Shown here in pieces: positions 19,515 through 26,494 of a DNA stretch of 64,000 nucleotides (positions within the stretch are counted from its first letter, which is position 1; each line of letters starts with the position of its first letter). The position numbers were made by a program, and so were the translations under genes. This DNA is from Streptomyces sp. Ag109_O5-10 (GTDB lineage: Bacteria > Actinomycetota > Actinomycetes > Streptomycetales > Streptomycetaceae). The notes under the pieces are model-generated. The model was not told the origin of the DNA. It saw only the letters and a program-made list of their open reading frames with translations, and did no database searches. The stretch is from positions 930,001 through 994,000 of the forward strand of contig NZ_FNTQ01000001.1 of assembly GCF_900105755.1 (NCBI RefSeq). The letters run 5' to 3'.

Positions 19515-20303
19515 TCAGATGAACTTCTGGCCCGCGAGGAACTCGGCGAGCTGCTTGCCGCCCTCGCCCTCGTCCTTGACGATCGTGCCCGCGGTGCGGG
19601 CCGGACGCGCGGTGGCGTCCTGGACCGCGGTCCAGGCACCCTCCAGGCCGACCTCCTCCGCCTCGAGGTCGAGGTCGGACAGGTCCCAGGACTGAACCGG
19701 CTTCTTCTTGGCGGCCATGATGCCCTTGAAGGACGGGTAACGCGCCTCACCCGACTGGTCGGTGACGGACACGACCGCCGGCAGGGAGGCCTCCAGCTGC
19801 TCGCTCGCGGCGTCGCCGTCGCGGCGGCCCTTGACCGTGCCGTCCTCGACCGAGACCTCGGAGAGCAGGGTGACCTGCGGGACGCCGAGGCGCTCGGCGA
19901 GCAGGGCCGGCACGATGCCGGCGGTGCCGTCGGTGGAGGCCATGCCGGAGACCACCAGGTCGAAGCCGGCCTTCTCGATCGCCTTGGCCAGCACCAGCGA
20001 GGTGCCGATGGCGTCGGTGCCGTGCAGGTCGTCGTCCTCGACGTGGATCGCCTTGTCCGCGCCCATGGACAGCGCCTTGCGGAGCGCGTCCTTGGCGTCC
20101 TCGGGACCCACGGTCAGCACGGTGACCTCGACGTCGTCGTCCGAGTTCTCCGCGATCTGCAGCGCCTGCTCGACCGCGTACTCGTCCAGCTCGGAGAGGA
20201 GACCGTCCACGTCGTCACGGTCGACGGTCAGGTCATCGGCGAAGTGCCGGTCGCCAGTGGCGTCGGGCACGTACTTCACAGTGACAACGATCCTCAGGCT
20301 CAC
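19515..20303 (-). CDS. etfB: Electron transfer flavoprotein beta subunit
   Basis: The 262-residue FixA/EtfB subunit begins MSLRIVVTVKYVPDATGDRHF. It carries the AMP-binding and ETF-beta signature region (DLVVSGMASTDGTAGIVP and AERLGVPQVTLLSEV). The GTG start at 20303 has an AGGAG site; an upstream in-frame ATG would add a non-homologous tail. It acts with EtfA in the cytoplasm as the electron carrier for acyl-CoA dehydrogenases; an AidB-type member of that superfamily lies at 41.5 kb. The leader contains a hairpin and a possible uORF. Confidence 0.96.
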   Translation of the reverse strand: MSLRIVVTVKYVPDATGDRHFADDLTVDRDDVDGLLSELDEYAVEQALQIAENSDDDVEVTVLTVGPEDAKDALRKALSMGADKAIHVEDDDLHGTDAIGTSLVLAKAIEKAGFDLVVSGMASTDGTAGIVPALLAERLGVPQVTLLSEVSVEDGTVKGRRDGDAASEQLEASLPAVVSVTDQSGEARYPSFKGIMAAKKKPVQSWDLSDLDLEAEEVGLEGAWTAVQDATARPARTAGTIVKDEGEGGKQLAEFLAGQKFI

Positions 20304-20313
20304 GCCGGCTCTC

Positions 20314-20418
20314 CTACTGCATCGTCTTTTCTGGGCTGCCTCTTGCAGGCAGCATAGGCGCCCCAAGCGGCTCATCCCGGTCGGGGCGGCCGCGCGCTCC
20401 GAACGAAATATTACTCAT
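20314..20418 (-). CDS. Possible upstream ORF in the etfB leader (doubtful)
   Basis: ATGAGTAATATTTCG opens a 34-codon frame (MSNISFGARGRPDRD...) whose TAG stop lies in the etfB Shine-Dalgarno, 10 nt before the GTG. A perfect 7-bp stem-loop (20335-20353, GCTGCCT/AGGCAGC) lies inside it. The start is unusually AT-rich for this genome. It could be a regulatory uORF or chance. Confidence 0.25.
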   Translation of the reverse strand: MSNISFGARGRPDRDEPLGAPMLPARGSPEKTMQ

Positions 20419-20544
20419 CAGTACACCCAGTTCGTTCCCGCTAAGCAAGCGCTTTGAACTGTGACCTTCGCAACGCAGCGTAACCGGAACTCGACGCGTT
20501 CGCAGAACGAGCGGCACGTGATCCGCGGAACCGGTGGCGCGTGA

Positions 20545-21054
20545 TCAGTCCCGCAGCCCGTTGAAGGCGCCCTGGTGATACAGGAGCGGCCGGCCGGCGC
20601 GGGAGGGATCGCCTACGAGCACCTCGGCGAGCACGATCCGGTGGTCACCGGCCGGCACCCGCGCCACGACCCGGCACACCAGCCACACCAGCACGTCGTC
20701 GAGGACCGGGACGCCCTCGTGGCCGTCCCGCCAGCTGGTGGGCGACCCGAACCGGTCGGCGCCGCTGCGCGCGAAGGTGGCCGCGAGCTCCGCCTGGTGC
20801 TCGCCGAGGATGTGGACGCCGATGTGCTCGGCGGTGGATATCGCGGGCCAGCTGGAGGCGCCCGTACCGACGCCGAAGGAGAGCATCGGGGGCTCGGCGG
20901 AGACGGAGGTGAGGGAGGTGGCGGTGAAGCCGACCGGGCCGTGGGCGCCGCGTGCGGTGATCACCGCCACACCGGCCGCGTGCCGCCTGAAGGCGGAGCG
21001 GAGCAGGTCGGGAGAGGCGAGCCGGAGGGCGCCGAGGTCGGGTATGGCCGTCAT
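20545..21054 (-). CDS. Flavin reductase-like FMN-binding protein
   Basis: The 169-residue protein has the flavin-reductase split-barrel sequence pattern: FRRHAAGVAVITA, GFTATSLTSVSAEPPMLSFGV, and the C-terminal LLYHQGAFNGL. Such enzymes reduce FMN with NAD(P)H and often supply a monooxygenase. AAGGA precedes the ATG. A 26-codon leader peptide of a type linked to sulfur metabolism ends 45 nt upstream, and a thioredoxin gene precedes it on the same strand. That suggests a role in sulfonate or thiol metabolism, but no partner monooxygenase is visible here. Confidence 0.85.
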   Translation of the reverse strand: MTAIPDLGALRLASPDLLRSAFRRHAAGVAVITARGAHGPVGFTATSLTSVSAEPPMLSFGVGTGASSWPAISTAEHIGVHILGEHQAELAATFARSGADRFGSPTSWRDGHEGVPVLDDVLVWLVCRVVARVPAGDHRIVLAEVLVGDPSRAGRPLLYHQGAFNGLRD

Positions 21055-21098
21055 GGAGTTGTCCTTCTGCGGGAGGCGATCGTCGGGTCCGGGGCTGC

Positions 21099-21179
21099 TC
21101 AACAGCCCGGACAGCGCGCGCTCGCGGTGCGGGCCAGGTCCACGTGGACCCGTCCGAAGAGAAGGAGTTCCTGAGGCAT
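21099..21179 (-). CDS. Attenuator-type leader peptide (HVDL family)
   Basis: This is a 26-codon ORF too short for most gene finders. Its second half GRVHVDLARTASARCPGC matches the actinobacterial leader-peptide pattern RxHVDLxRxxSAxC that I know from upstream of sulfur-assimilation genes. The last sense codon before TGA is TGT (Cys) and a second Cys is four codons from the end, as expected if ribosomes sense cysteinyl-tRNA. It ends 45 nt before the flavin-reductase ATG on the same strand. The ribosome site is weak. Role: probably couples flavin-reductase expression to cysteine supply; this is inference. Confidence 0.7.
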   Translation of the reverse strand: MPQELLLFGRVHVDLARTASARCPGC

Positions 21180-21262
21180 ACGGTCAGGCTGACGATAGGT
21201 GGTGCGCCCAGTCAAGTACGTTCCGCGATATGGGAGGTGCCTCACCGTCATCGTCATGGCCG

Positions 21263-21676
21263 TCAGACCGCCTCGCCCAGCGCGGCGATGACGTCCGCCT
21301 TGCGGGGCTGTCCGGTGGCCCGGCGCACCACCCGGCCGGTCGCGTCGAGCACCAGCACGGTGGGGGTCTTGAGGATCTCCAGCTCGCGTACGAGGTCCAG
21401 GCGGGCCTCGGCGTCGATCTCGACGTGGGTGACGCCGGGGACCATCCCGGCGACCTCGCCCAGCACCCGCCGGGTGGCCCGGCAGGGGGCGCAGAAGGCA
21501 CTGGAGAACTGCACCAGCGTGGCCCGTTCGCCCAGTTCGCCGCCGAGTTCGGCCGCCCCGAGCCGTTTGCCGTCGTCGCGCCCGCGCACCCGTACCCTCC
21601 CGCTCCGCCGCCTGTGCAGCACTCCGTACACACTCGCCGCCGCGAGCACCGCCACGCACACCACCAGTCCGGTCAT
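21263..21676 (-). CDS. Membrane-anchored thioredoxin-like protein
   Basis: The 137-residue protein has an N-terminal membrane anchor (MTGLVVCVAVLAAASVYGVL), a basic stretch (HRRRSGRVRVRGR), then a thioredoxin fold with the active site FCAPC instead of WCGPC, cis-Pro in LKTPTVLVLD, and a final helix. It probably reduces or isomerises disulfides at the cytoplasmic membrane. It diverges from a DUF4395 gene, a membrane family that often travels with thioredoxins and rhodaneses. A GTG 30 bp upstream is an alternative start; neither has a good ribosome site. Confidence 0.85.
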   Translation of the reverse strand: MTGLVVCVAVLAAASVYGVLHRRRSGRVRVRGRDDGKRLGAAELGGELGERATLVQFSSAFCAPCRATRRVLGEVAGMVPGVTHVEIDAEARLDLVRELEILKTPTVLVLDATGRVVRRATGQPRKADVIAALGEAV

Positions 21677-21781
21677 CACCGGACAAGGATCCACGAGACG
21701 GCTCACCGAAGGGAAAAGCGTTCACGAGACTGCAAAGATTCCCGACTCCCCTGCCGGCCCGCGGGGCGGAATCCTTGGTTC

Positions 21782-22198
21782 ATGGACATTGACGCACGTG
21801 GGCCGCGGTTCGCGGCGACCGTGACGACGGTCGTACTGGCCGCCGCCCTCATCACCCGAAGCCCCTGGATCCTCGCCTGGCAGACGCTGGCGTTCGCGCT
21901 CGGCGCGGCCGGCGGAGTGACCAAATCACCTTACGGCTGGGCGTTCCGGACGCTCGTACGACCGCGCCTCGGCGCCCCGAGCGAGTTCGAACCGCCGGAG
22001 CCCCCGCGGTTCGCACAGGCGGTCGGACTGGTCTTCGCGGGGCTCGGTCTGGTCGGATTCGCGCTCGGCCCGGCGTGGTTGGGCCTCGCGGCGACCGGGC
22101 TCGCGCTCGCCGCGGCCTTCCTCAATGCGGCGTTCGGGTACTGCCTGGGGTGCGAGATGTTCCTGCTCATGCGGCGGTTGACGGCCCGCCCGGAGTAA
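21782..22198 (+). CDS. DUF4395 membrane protein
   Basis: This 138-residue protein has four predicted membrane helices and the DUF4395 signature near its end, FGYCLGCEMFLLMRRL, with a CLGC dithiol. The family is uncharacterised but frequently adjacent to thioredoxin or sulfurtransferase genes; here the thioredoxin is divergent, starting 106 bp away. The CxxC in a membrane helix suggests thiol exchange with the thioredoxin, which is inference. The start is the ATG after GGAATCCTTGGTTC; there is no Shine-Dalgarno. Confidence 0.85.
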   Translation: MDIDARGPRFAATVTTVVLAAALITRSPWILAWQTLAFALGAAGGVTKSPYGWAFRTLVRPRLGAPSEFEPPEPPRFAQAVGLVFAGLGLVGFALGPAWLGLAATGLALAAAFLNAAFGYCLGCEMFLLMRRLTARPE

Positions 22199-22386
22199 AG
22201 GAGCGTTAAAAGCGCGAGGTGGATCAAGGGGCCCAACGTGACGAGGATCTCGCCACGCCCGGGCACCAGGGCTGGCTACCCGTCCGTTCTTCGGGCACGA
22301 TCTGCGAGACGCCGTAAACCTACGGCTCCGTAACTTCCCGCCGGGAGCCCCTTTCCCAGGCAGAGCAGAAAGGGTCCGCCCCGCCC

Positions 22387-23115
22387 ATGGCAGAGCTGGT
22401 CTACCGTCCCGTCATCGGTTTCGCCAAGACGCTGTTCAAGGTCTGGGACCTCAAGATCGACTGCCAGGGTTCGGAGAACATCCCGCGCTCGGGCGGCGCC
22501 GTGCTGGTGAGCAATCACATCAGCTACCTGGACTTCGTCTTCGACGGCCTGGCGGCGCTGCCGCAGAAGCGCCTGGTGCGGTTCATGGCGAAGGAGTCGG
22601 TGTTCCGGCACCGGATCTCCGGCCCGCTGATGCGCGGGATGAAGCACATCCCGGTGGACCGCAAGCAGGGCGAGGCCGCCTACCAGCACGCGCTGGACTC
22701 GCTGAAGTCCGGTGAGATCGTGGGGGTCTTCCCGGAGGCCACGATCTCCCAGTCCTTCACGCTGAAGAGCTTCAAGTCGGGTGCCGCGCGCCTCGCGCAG
22801 GAGGCCGGTGTCCCGCTCGTGCCGATGGCCCTGTGGGGCACCCAGCGCATCTGGACCAAGGGCCAGCCGCGCAACTTCAAGCGCGACCACCTGCCCATCA
22901 CCGTCCGGGTCGGCGAGCCGGTCGACGCGCCCCGGGACCAGTACGCGGGCGCCATCACCCGCCGGCTGCGCGAGCGCGTCCAGGAGCTCCTCGACGCCGC
23001 CCAGCGTGCCTACCCCGGCCGCCCGAAGGACGCGTCCGACAGCTGGTGGCTCCCGGCCCACCTGGGCGGCACGGCTCCGACGCTGGACCAGCTGAAGGCC
23101 GCCGAGGCCGTCTGA
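22387..23115 (+). CDS. 1-acyl-sn-glycerol-3-phosphate acyltransferase (PlsC family)
   Basis: The 242-residue enzyme contains the acyltransferase motif I NHISYLD (H-x4-D), motif III FPEATIS, and motif IV-like VPLVPMALWGTQRIW. It transfers an acyl group to lysophosphatidate or a related lipid at the membrane. The ATG at 22387 starts MAELVYRPVIGFAK. The gene stands alone, three bases from the convergent B3/B4 gene end. The exact acceptor (LPA or other) cannot be told from sequence. Confidence 0.9.
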   Translation: MAELVYRPVIGFAKTLFKVWDLKIDCQGSENIPRSGGAVLVSNHISYLDFVFDGLAALPQKRLVRFMAKESVFRHRISGPLMRGMKHIPVDRKQGEAAYQHALDSLKSGEIVGVFPEATISQSFTLKSFKSGAARLAQEAGVPLVPMALWGTQRIWTKGQPRNFKRDHLPITVRVGEPVDAPRDQYAGAITRRLRERVQELLDAAQRAYPGRPKDASDSWWLPAHLGGTAPTLDQLKAAEAV

Positions 23116-23118
23116 GTC

Positions 23119-23820
23119 TCAGCCCGCCGGCTCCGGCGCGCGCACCTCGACACGGGCGCCCGGGCTGAACTTCGCCAGCAGTTCGGCGAGTTCGGCGCCC
23201 GCCGCCACCACCTCCGGCACCGGCATCGGGGCGAGGCTCTCCAGTAGAAAGACCGCCGAGGTGGTCCGCTCCGTGAGGCGGGTGCGCGGGCCCTGGCGCC
23301 AGTTCCACCGGCGGCAGGTGACTCCCGCGTCGTCGCACCACACGACCTCGCCGGCATCGGGGTGCTCGACGGTCTCCTCGCCCCCGGTCACGGTGACGAA
23401 GTCCTCCTCGCCCGTGGCGCGCACCAGCCGCATCCCACCCTGCACGAGGTCGAGGTCCTCACCGCCGACCGGGATCAGGTGGGCGACGCTGATGGCGTTG
23501 TAGAGGTCCACGAGCAGGTTGATCCGGGGCAGGCCGCCGTCCGCGAGGGCCCGCTTGGCCAGCGCCTCGGCCGAGTTGCGGGTGCGGGACGGCTTGGAGC
23601 CGAAGGCCGTGTAGGCGGCCCGCCAGGCCACCATGTGCGGGTCCTCGTGCGGGGCACGTCCGTCGAGGCGTCCGGCCAGCCGACGGGCCGCGTCGTCGAG
23701 GAGCGCCGAACTCGCCTCCGTGCTGGGCCCGTTGACCAGGCCGTGAGCCTCGATGACGACGTGCGTGAAGCCGGGCGCGAGAGCGCGCACCTCGTCGGAC
23801 ACGGTGAGCGTGAGAGTCAT
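23119..23820 (-). CDS. B3/B4 (tRNA-binding, PheT-like) domain protein
   Basis: The 233-residue protein is a stand-alone B3/B4 domain, otherwise part of the PheRS beta chain where it carries editing. Recognisable parts are WRAAYTAFGSKPSRTRNSAEAL, LPRINLLVDLYNAISV and GGMRLVRATGEEDF. It may edit or bind aminoacyl-tRNA, or only bind small molecules; this is unproven for the free-standing family. It begins 10 bp after a transglutaminase-like gene and is probably co-transcribed. Confidence 0.85.
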   Translation of the reverse strand: MTLTLTVSDEVRALAPGFTHVVIEAHGLVNGPSTEASSALLDDAARRLAGRLDGRAPHEDPHMVAWRAAYTAFGSKPSRTRNSAEALAKRALADGGLPRINLLVDLYNAISVAHLIPVGGEDLDLVQGGMRLVRATGEEDFVTVTGGEETVEHPDAGEVVWCDDAGVTCRRWNWRQGPRTRLTERTTSAVFLLESLAPMPVPEVVAAGAELAELLAKFSPGARVEVRAPEPAG

Positions 23821-23830
23821 GGGCGTTGCC

Positions 23831-24427
23831 TCAGAGTGCGGTGGGGAGCGTCTTCCAGAGATACGGACGGTCGGGCGCCGCCTTGAGCGCGCCGAGCACG
23901 GCCGGGTGAGGTTCAGCGTACAGGACCGGATAGTCCATCTCATTGGACTGCGGGTCGGGGACCCAGGCCAGCCGTTCGCCGGCGAGGGAGAACTGCGCGT
24001 CCACGCCCGACGTGTTGCCGCGCGGGTCCTGCCGGTGCCAGGCACCGTGGAAGCGGACGGCGACCAGACCGTGCACGACGTGACCGCCGGCGTCATCGTC
24101 GTGCGCGAGGCGCTGGTAGCACAGGGCCGTGGGAATGTCCTCGGCGCGCAGCAGCGCCGCCAGCGCATGGGCCTTGGCGTGACAGATACCCGTGCGCCGC
24201 TCCAGCACGTCCGAGGCCCGCCAGGTCACACGCAGGTCTCCGGTGTCCTGCGAGTGCGGGATGGCGTCCCGCACGAACTCGTATGCGGCGCGTGCATAGC
24301 CATACGAGTCGTCGACTCCCGCAGCCAGCCGGGCGGCCGTATCCAGGACCAGCGGATGGCGATGGTCGATGGCCTCGTCAGCGGCCAAGTAGGCGGACAG
24401 GTCGGCGGACTTCTGGATCGGCTCCAT
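23831..24427 (-). CDS. Transglutaminase-like cysteine protease-fold protein
   Basis: The 198-residue protein has the transglutaminase-core triad context: Cys in RTGICHAKAHAL, His in GGHVVHGLVAV, Asp in WHRQDPRGN. These proteins usually act as peptidases or amidases. The ATG (MEPIQKSADL) is only eight bases downstream of a TATGCT -10 box, and no Shine-Dalgarno is visible, so the mRNA is probably leaderless. The promoter is embedded in an 11-bp inverted repeat. It heads an operon with the B3/B4 gene. Confidence 0.85.
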   Translation of the reverse strand: MEPIQKSADLSAYLAADEAIDHRHPLVLDTAARLAAGVDDSYGYARAAYEFVRDAIPHSQDTGDLRVTWRASDVLERRTGICHAKAHALAALLRAEDIPTALCYQRLAHDDDAGGHVVHGLVAVRFHGAWHRQDPRGNTSGVDAQFSLAGERLAWVPDPQSNEMDYPVLYAEPHPAVLGALKAAPDRPYLWKTLPTAL

Positions 24428-24435
24428 GCCCGCAG

Positions 24436-24486
24436 AGCATAGGAATGCGATCACCCGAGAGTCAATGAATTTTCAGGTGATCGCAT
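24436..24486 (-). promoter_or_regulatory. Promoter with inverted-repeat operator for transglutaminase/B3-B4 operon
   Basis: On the minus strand TTGACT (24460-24465), an 18-bp spacer, and TATGCT (24436-24441) form a near-consensus vegetative promoter. Perfect arms ATGCGATCACC (24445-24455) and GGTGATCGCAT (24476-24486), centres 31 bp apart, flank the -35 box. The proximal arm lies in the spacer, a repressor-type position. Confidence 0.75.
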
Positions 24487-24509
24487 AGCTATGCAGCGAG
24501 CGGGTCTGT

Positions 24510-24590
24510 GATGCCCCGTCAAGGGCGCGGGGCTGTGTCGACATGCGGCTCCGCCGCGTGGCCGCGACCAGCCACGACGGCGCCGCAGCC
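24510..24590. repeat. Dispersed Streptomyces-type intergenic repeat, copy 1
   Basis: The gap between the leaderless promoter and the threonine aldolase gene contains GC-rich repeat sequence. Its 21-bp core at 24564-24584 (starting GCGACCAGCCACGACGG) recurs inverted at 30104-30124. Such sequences are common between Streptomyces genes; I recognise the type from memory. Confidence 0.6.
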
Positions 24591-24618
24591 GGAAGATCAC
24601 GTCACCCCGGCGGAGCCC

Positions 24619-25689
24619 TCAGCGCGCCATCTCCTCCTTGAGCGCCGCCACGAACGCGTCCACGTCCTCCTCGGTCGTGTCGAACGCGCACATCCAGCGC
24701 ACGTCCCCGGCCGCCTCGTCCCAGAAGTAGAACCGGAAACGCTTCTGGAGCCGCAGGCTCACGTCGTGCGGGAGCCGCGCGAAGACGCCGTTGGCCTGCA
24801 CCGGGTGGAGGATCTCCACGCCGTGCACGGCCCGTACGCCCTCGGCGAGCCGCTGGGCCATCTCGTTGGCGTGCCGGGCGTTGCGCAGCCACAGGTCCTT
24901 GGCGAGCAGGGCCTCCAACTGGACCGACACGAAGCGCATCTTGGAGGCGAGCTGCATGGACAGCTTGCGCAGGTGCTTCATGTGGCTGACGGCGTCCTGG
25001 TTGATCACCACGACGGCCTCGCCGAAGATCGCGCCGTTCTTGGTGCCGCCCAGGGAGAGGATGTCCACGCCGACGGCGTTGGTGAACGTACGCATCGGGA
25101 CGTCAAGGGAGGCCGCCGCGTTGGCTATCCGGGAGCCGTCCAGGTGCACCTTCATGCCGTGCGCGTGGGCGTGCTCGCAGATCGCGCGGATCTCGTCGGG
25201 CGTGTACAGGGTGCCCAGCTCGGTGCTCTGGGTGATGGACACCACCTGGGGCATGGCGCGGTGCTCGTCGTCCCAGCCGTACGCCTGCCGGTCGATGAGG
25301 TCCGGGGTGAGCTTGCCGTCGGGGGTGGGCACGGTGAGCAGCTTGAGGCCGCCCATGCGCTCGGGGGCGCCGCCCTCGTCGACGTTGATGTGCGCGCTCT
25401 CGGCGCAGATCACCGCGCCCCAGCGGTCGGTGACCGCCTGGAGCGCGACGACGTTGGCGCCGGTGCCGTTGAAGACCGGGAAGGCCTCCGCCGTGGCCCC
25501 GAAGTGGCTGCGGACGATCCGCTGGAGGTTCTCCGTGTACTCGTCCTCGCCGTACGCCACCTGGTGGCCGCCGTTGGCGAGGGCCAGGGCGGCCAGTACC
25601 TCGGGGTGGGCTCCGGCGTAGTTGTCACTGGCGAAACCGCGGACCTGCGGGTCGTGGTGGCGACGCGCGTCGGTCCTGGGAGGGTTCAC
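24619..25689 (-). CDS. Low-specificity threonine aldolase (beta-eliminating lyase family)
   Basis: The 356-residue PLP enzyme has the fold-type I signature: FASDNYAGAHPEVL at the N-terminus, KVHLDGSRIANAAASL with the PLP-pyridine Asp, and the Schiff-base lysine in SLGGTKNG. It should cleave L-threonine or allo-threonine to glycine and acetaldehyde. I chose the GTG at 25689 because it overlaps the stop of the SDR gene (GTGA). It is the third gene of the DUF6421-SDR-aldolase operon. Confidence 0.88.
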   Translation of the reverse strand: MNPPRTDARRHHDPQVRGFASDNYAGAHPEVLAALALANGGHQVAYGEDEYTENLQRIVRSHFGATAEAFPVFNGTGANVVALQAVTDRWGAVICAESAHINVDEGGAPERMGGLKLLTVPTPDGKLTPDLIDRQAYGWDDEHRAMPQVVSITQSTELGTLYTPDEIRAICEHAHAHGMKVHLDGSRIANAAASLDVPMRTFTNAVGVDILSLGGTKNGAIFGEAVVVINQDAVSHMKHLRKLSMQLASKMRFVSVQLEALLAKDLWLRNARHANEMAQRLAEGVRAVHGVEILHPVQANGVFARLPHDVSLRLQKRFRFYFWDEAAGDVRWMCAFDTTEEDVDAFVAALKEEMAR

Positions 25690-26435
25690 GGCTTCTCGGT
25701 CAGCCACAGACGGTTTCCGTTCACTTCGGCGGCGGACCTGCTCCAGACGCCCTCGACGGCCTCGGCGAGGTCCTTGACGTCCGTGAAGCCCGCGAACTTC
25801 GCGTTGGGACGCTCGGCGCGCATCGCGTCGTGCACCAACGCCTTCACCACCAGGATGGCAGCAGCGGAGGTGGGGCCCGCCTCGCCCCCGGCCTTGCGGA
25901 AGCCGTCGGCCATGGCGAGCGTCCAGGCCTCGGCGGCCGCCTTGGCCGCGGAGTAGGCGGCGTTGCCGGCGGTGGGCTTCGCCGCGCCGGCGGCGCTGAT
26001 CAGCACGTACCGGCCGCGCTCGCTGCGCTGCAGGCCGTCGTAGAAGGCCAGGGAGGTGTGCTGGACGGTGCGGATCAGCAGCTTCTCCAGCAGGTCCCAG
26101 TCGGCGAGGTCGGTCTCGGCGAAGGTGGCGCTGCCGCGCCAGCCGCCGACCAGGTGGACCAGGCCGTCGATCCGGCCGTGGTCCTTCTCGATGCGGTCGG
26201 CCCAGGCCCGGGTCGATTCCAGGTCGAGCAGGTCGACCGTCTCGCCGGTGACCACGGCGCCGCCGCCCGCGTAGCGCGCCGCGTCCACGGCCTCCGCGAG
26301 CCGCTCGGGGCTGTTGTCGGCGCCGACGACGGTCGCGCCCGCCTCCGCCAGCCTGACCAGCGTCGCGTGCCCGGCGGGTCCGCCCGCCCCGGCCACCGCG
26401 ATCACCGCACCACTGAGAGACCCGTTGCCCGCCAT
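25686..26435 (-). CDS. Short-chain dehydrogenase/reductase
   Basis: The 249-residue SDR has the Rossmann glycine motif as AGAGGPAG (AVAGAGGPAGHATL), the HLVGGW loop in place of NNAG, Ser in YVLISAAG and the catalytic YSAAK. It oxidises or reduces a hydroxyl/keto group with NAD(P); substrate unknown. GGGGAAG precedes the ATG. It sits between DUF6421 (59 bp upstream) and threonine aldolase (overlapping). Confidence 0.88.
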   Translation of the reverse strand: MAGNGSLSGAVIAVAGAGGPAGHATLVRLAEAGATVVGADNSPERLAEAVDAARYAGGGAVVTGETVDLLDLESTRAWADRIEKDHGRIDGLVHLVGGWRGSATFAETDLADWDLLEKLLIRTVQHTSLAFYDGLQRSERGRYVLISAAGAAKPTAGNAAYSAAKAAAEAWTLAMADGFRKAGGEAGPTSAAAILVVKALVHDAMRAERPNAKFAGFTDVKDLAEAVEGVWSRSAAEVNGNRLWLTEKP

Positions 26436-26494
26436 GTGCTTCCCCTCTTGAGCAGTGTTCCGCAGATCCTGAACAGTGTTCCGCAGCAGGTCGC

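Noticed and set aside
20281..20303. A TTGTCACTG sequence at the start of etfB as another DNA-damage promoter
   Set aside because: It is inside the coding sequence, has C instead of G in the GTG triplet, and no matching -10 box.
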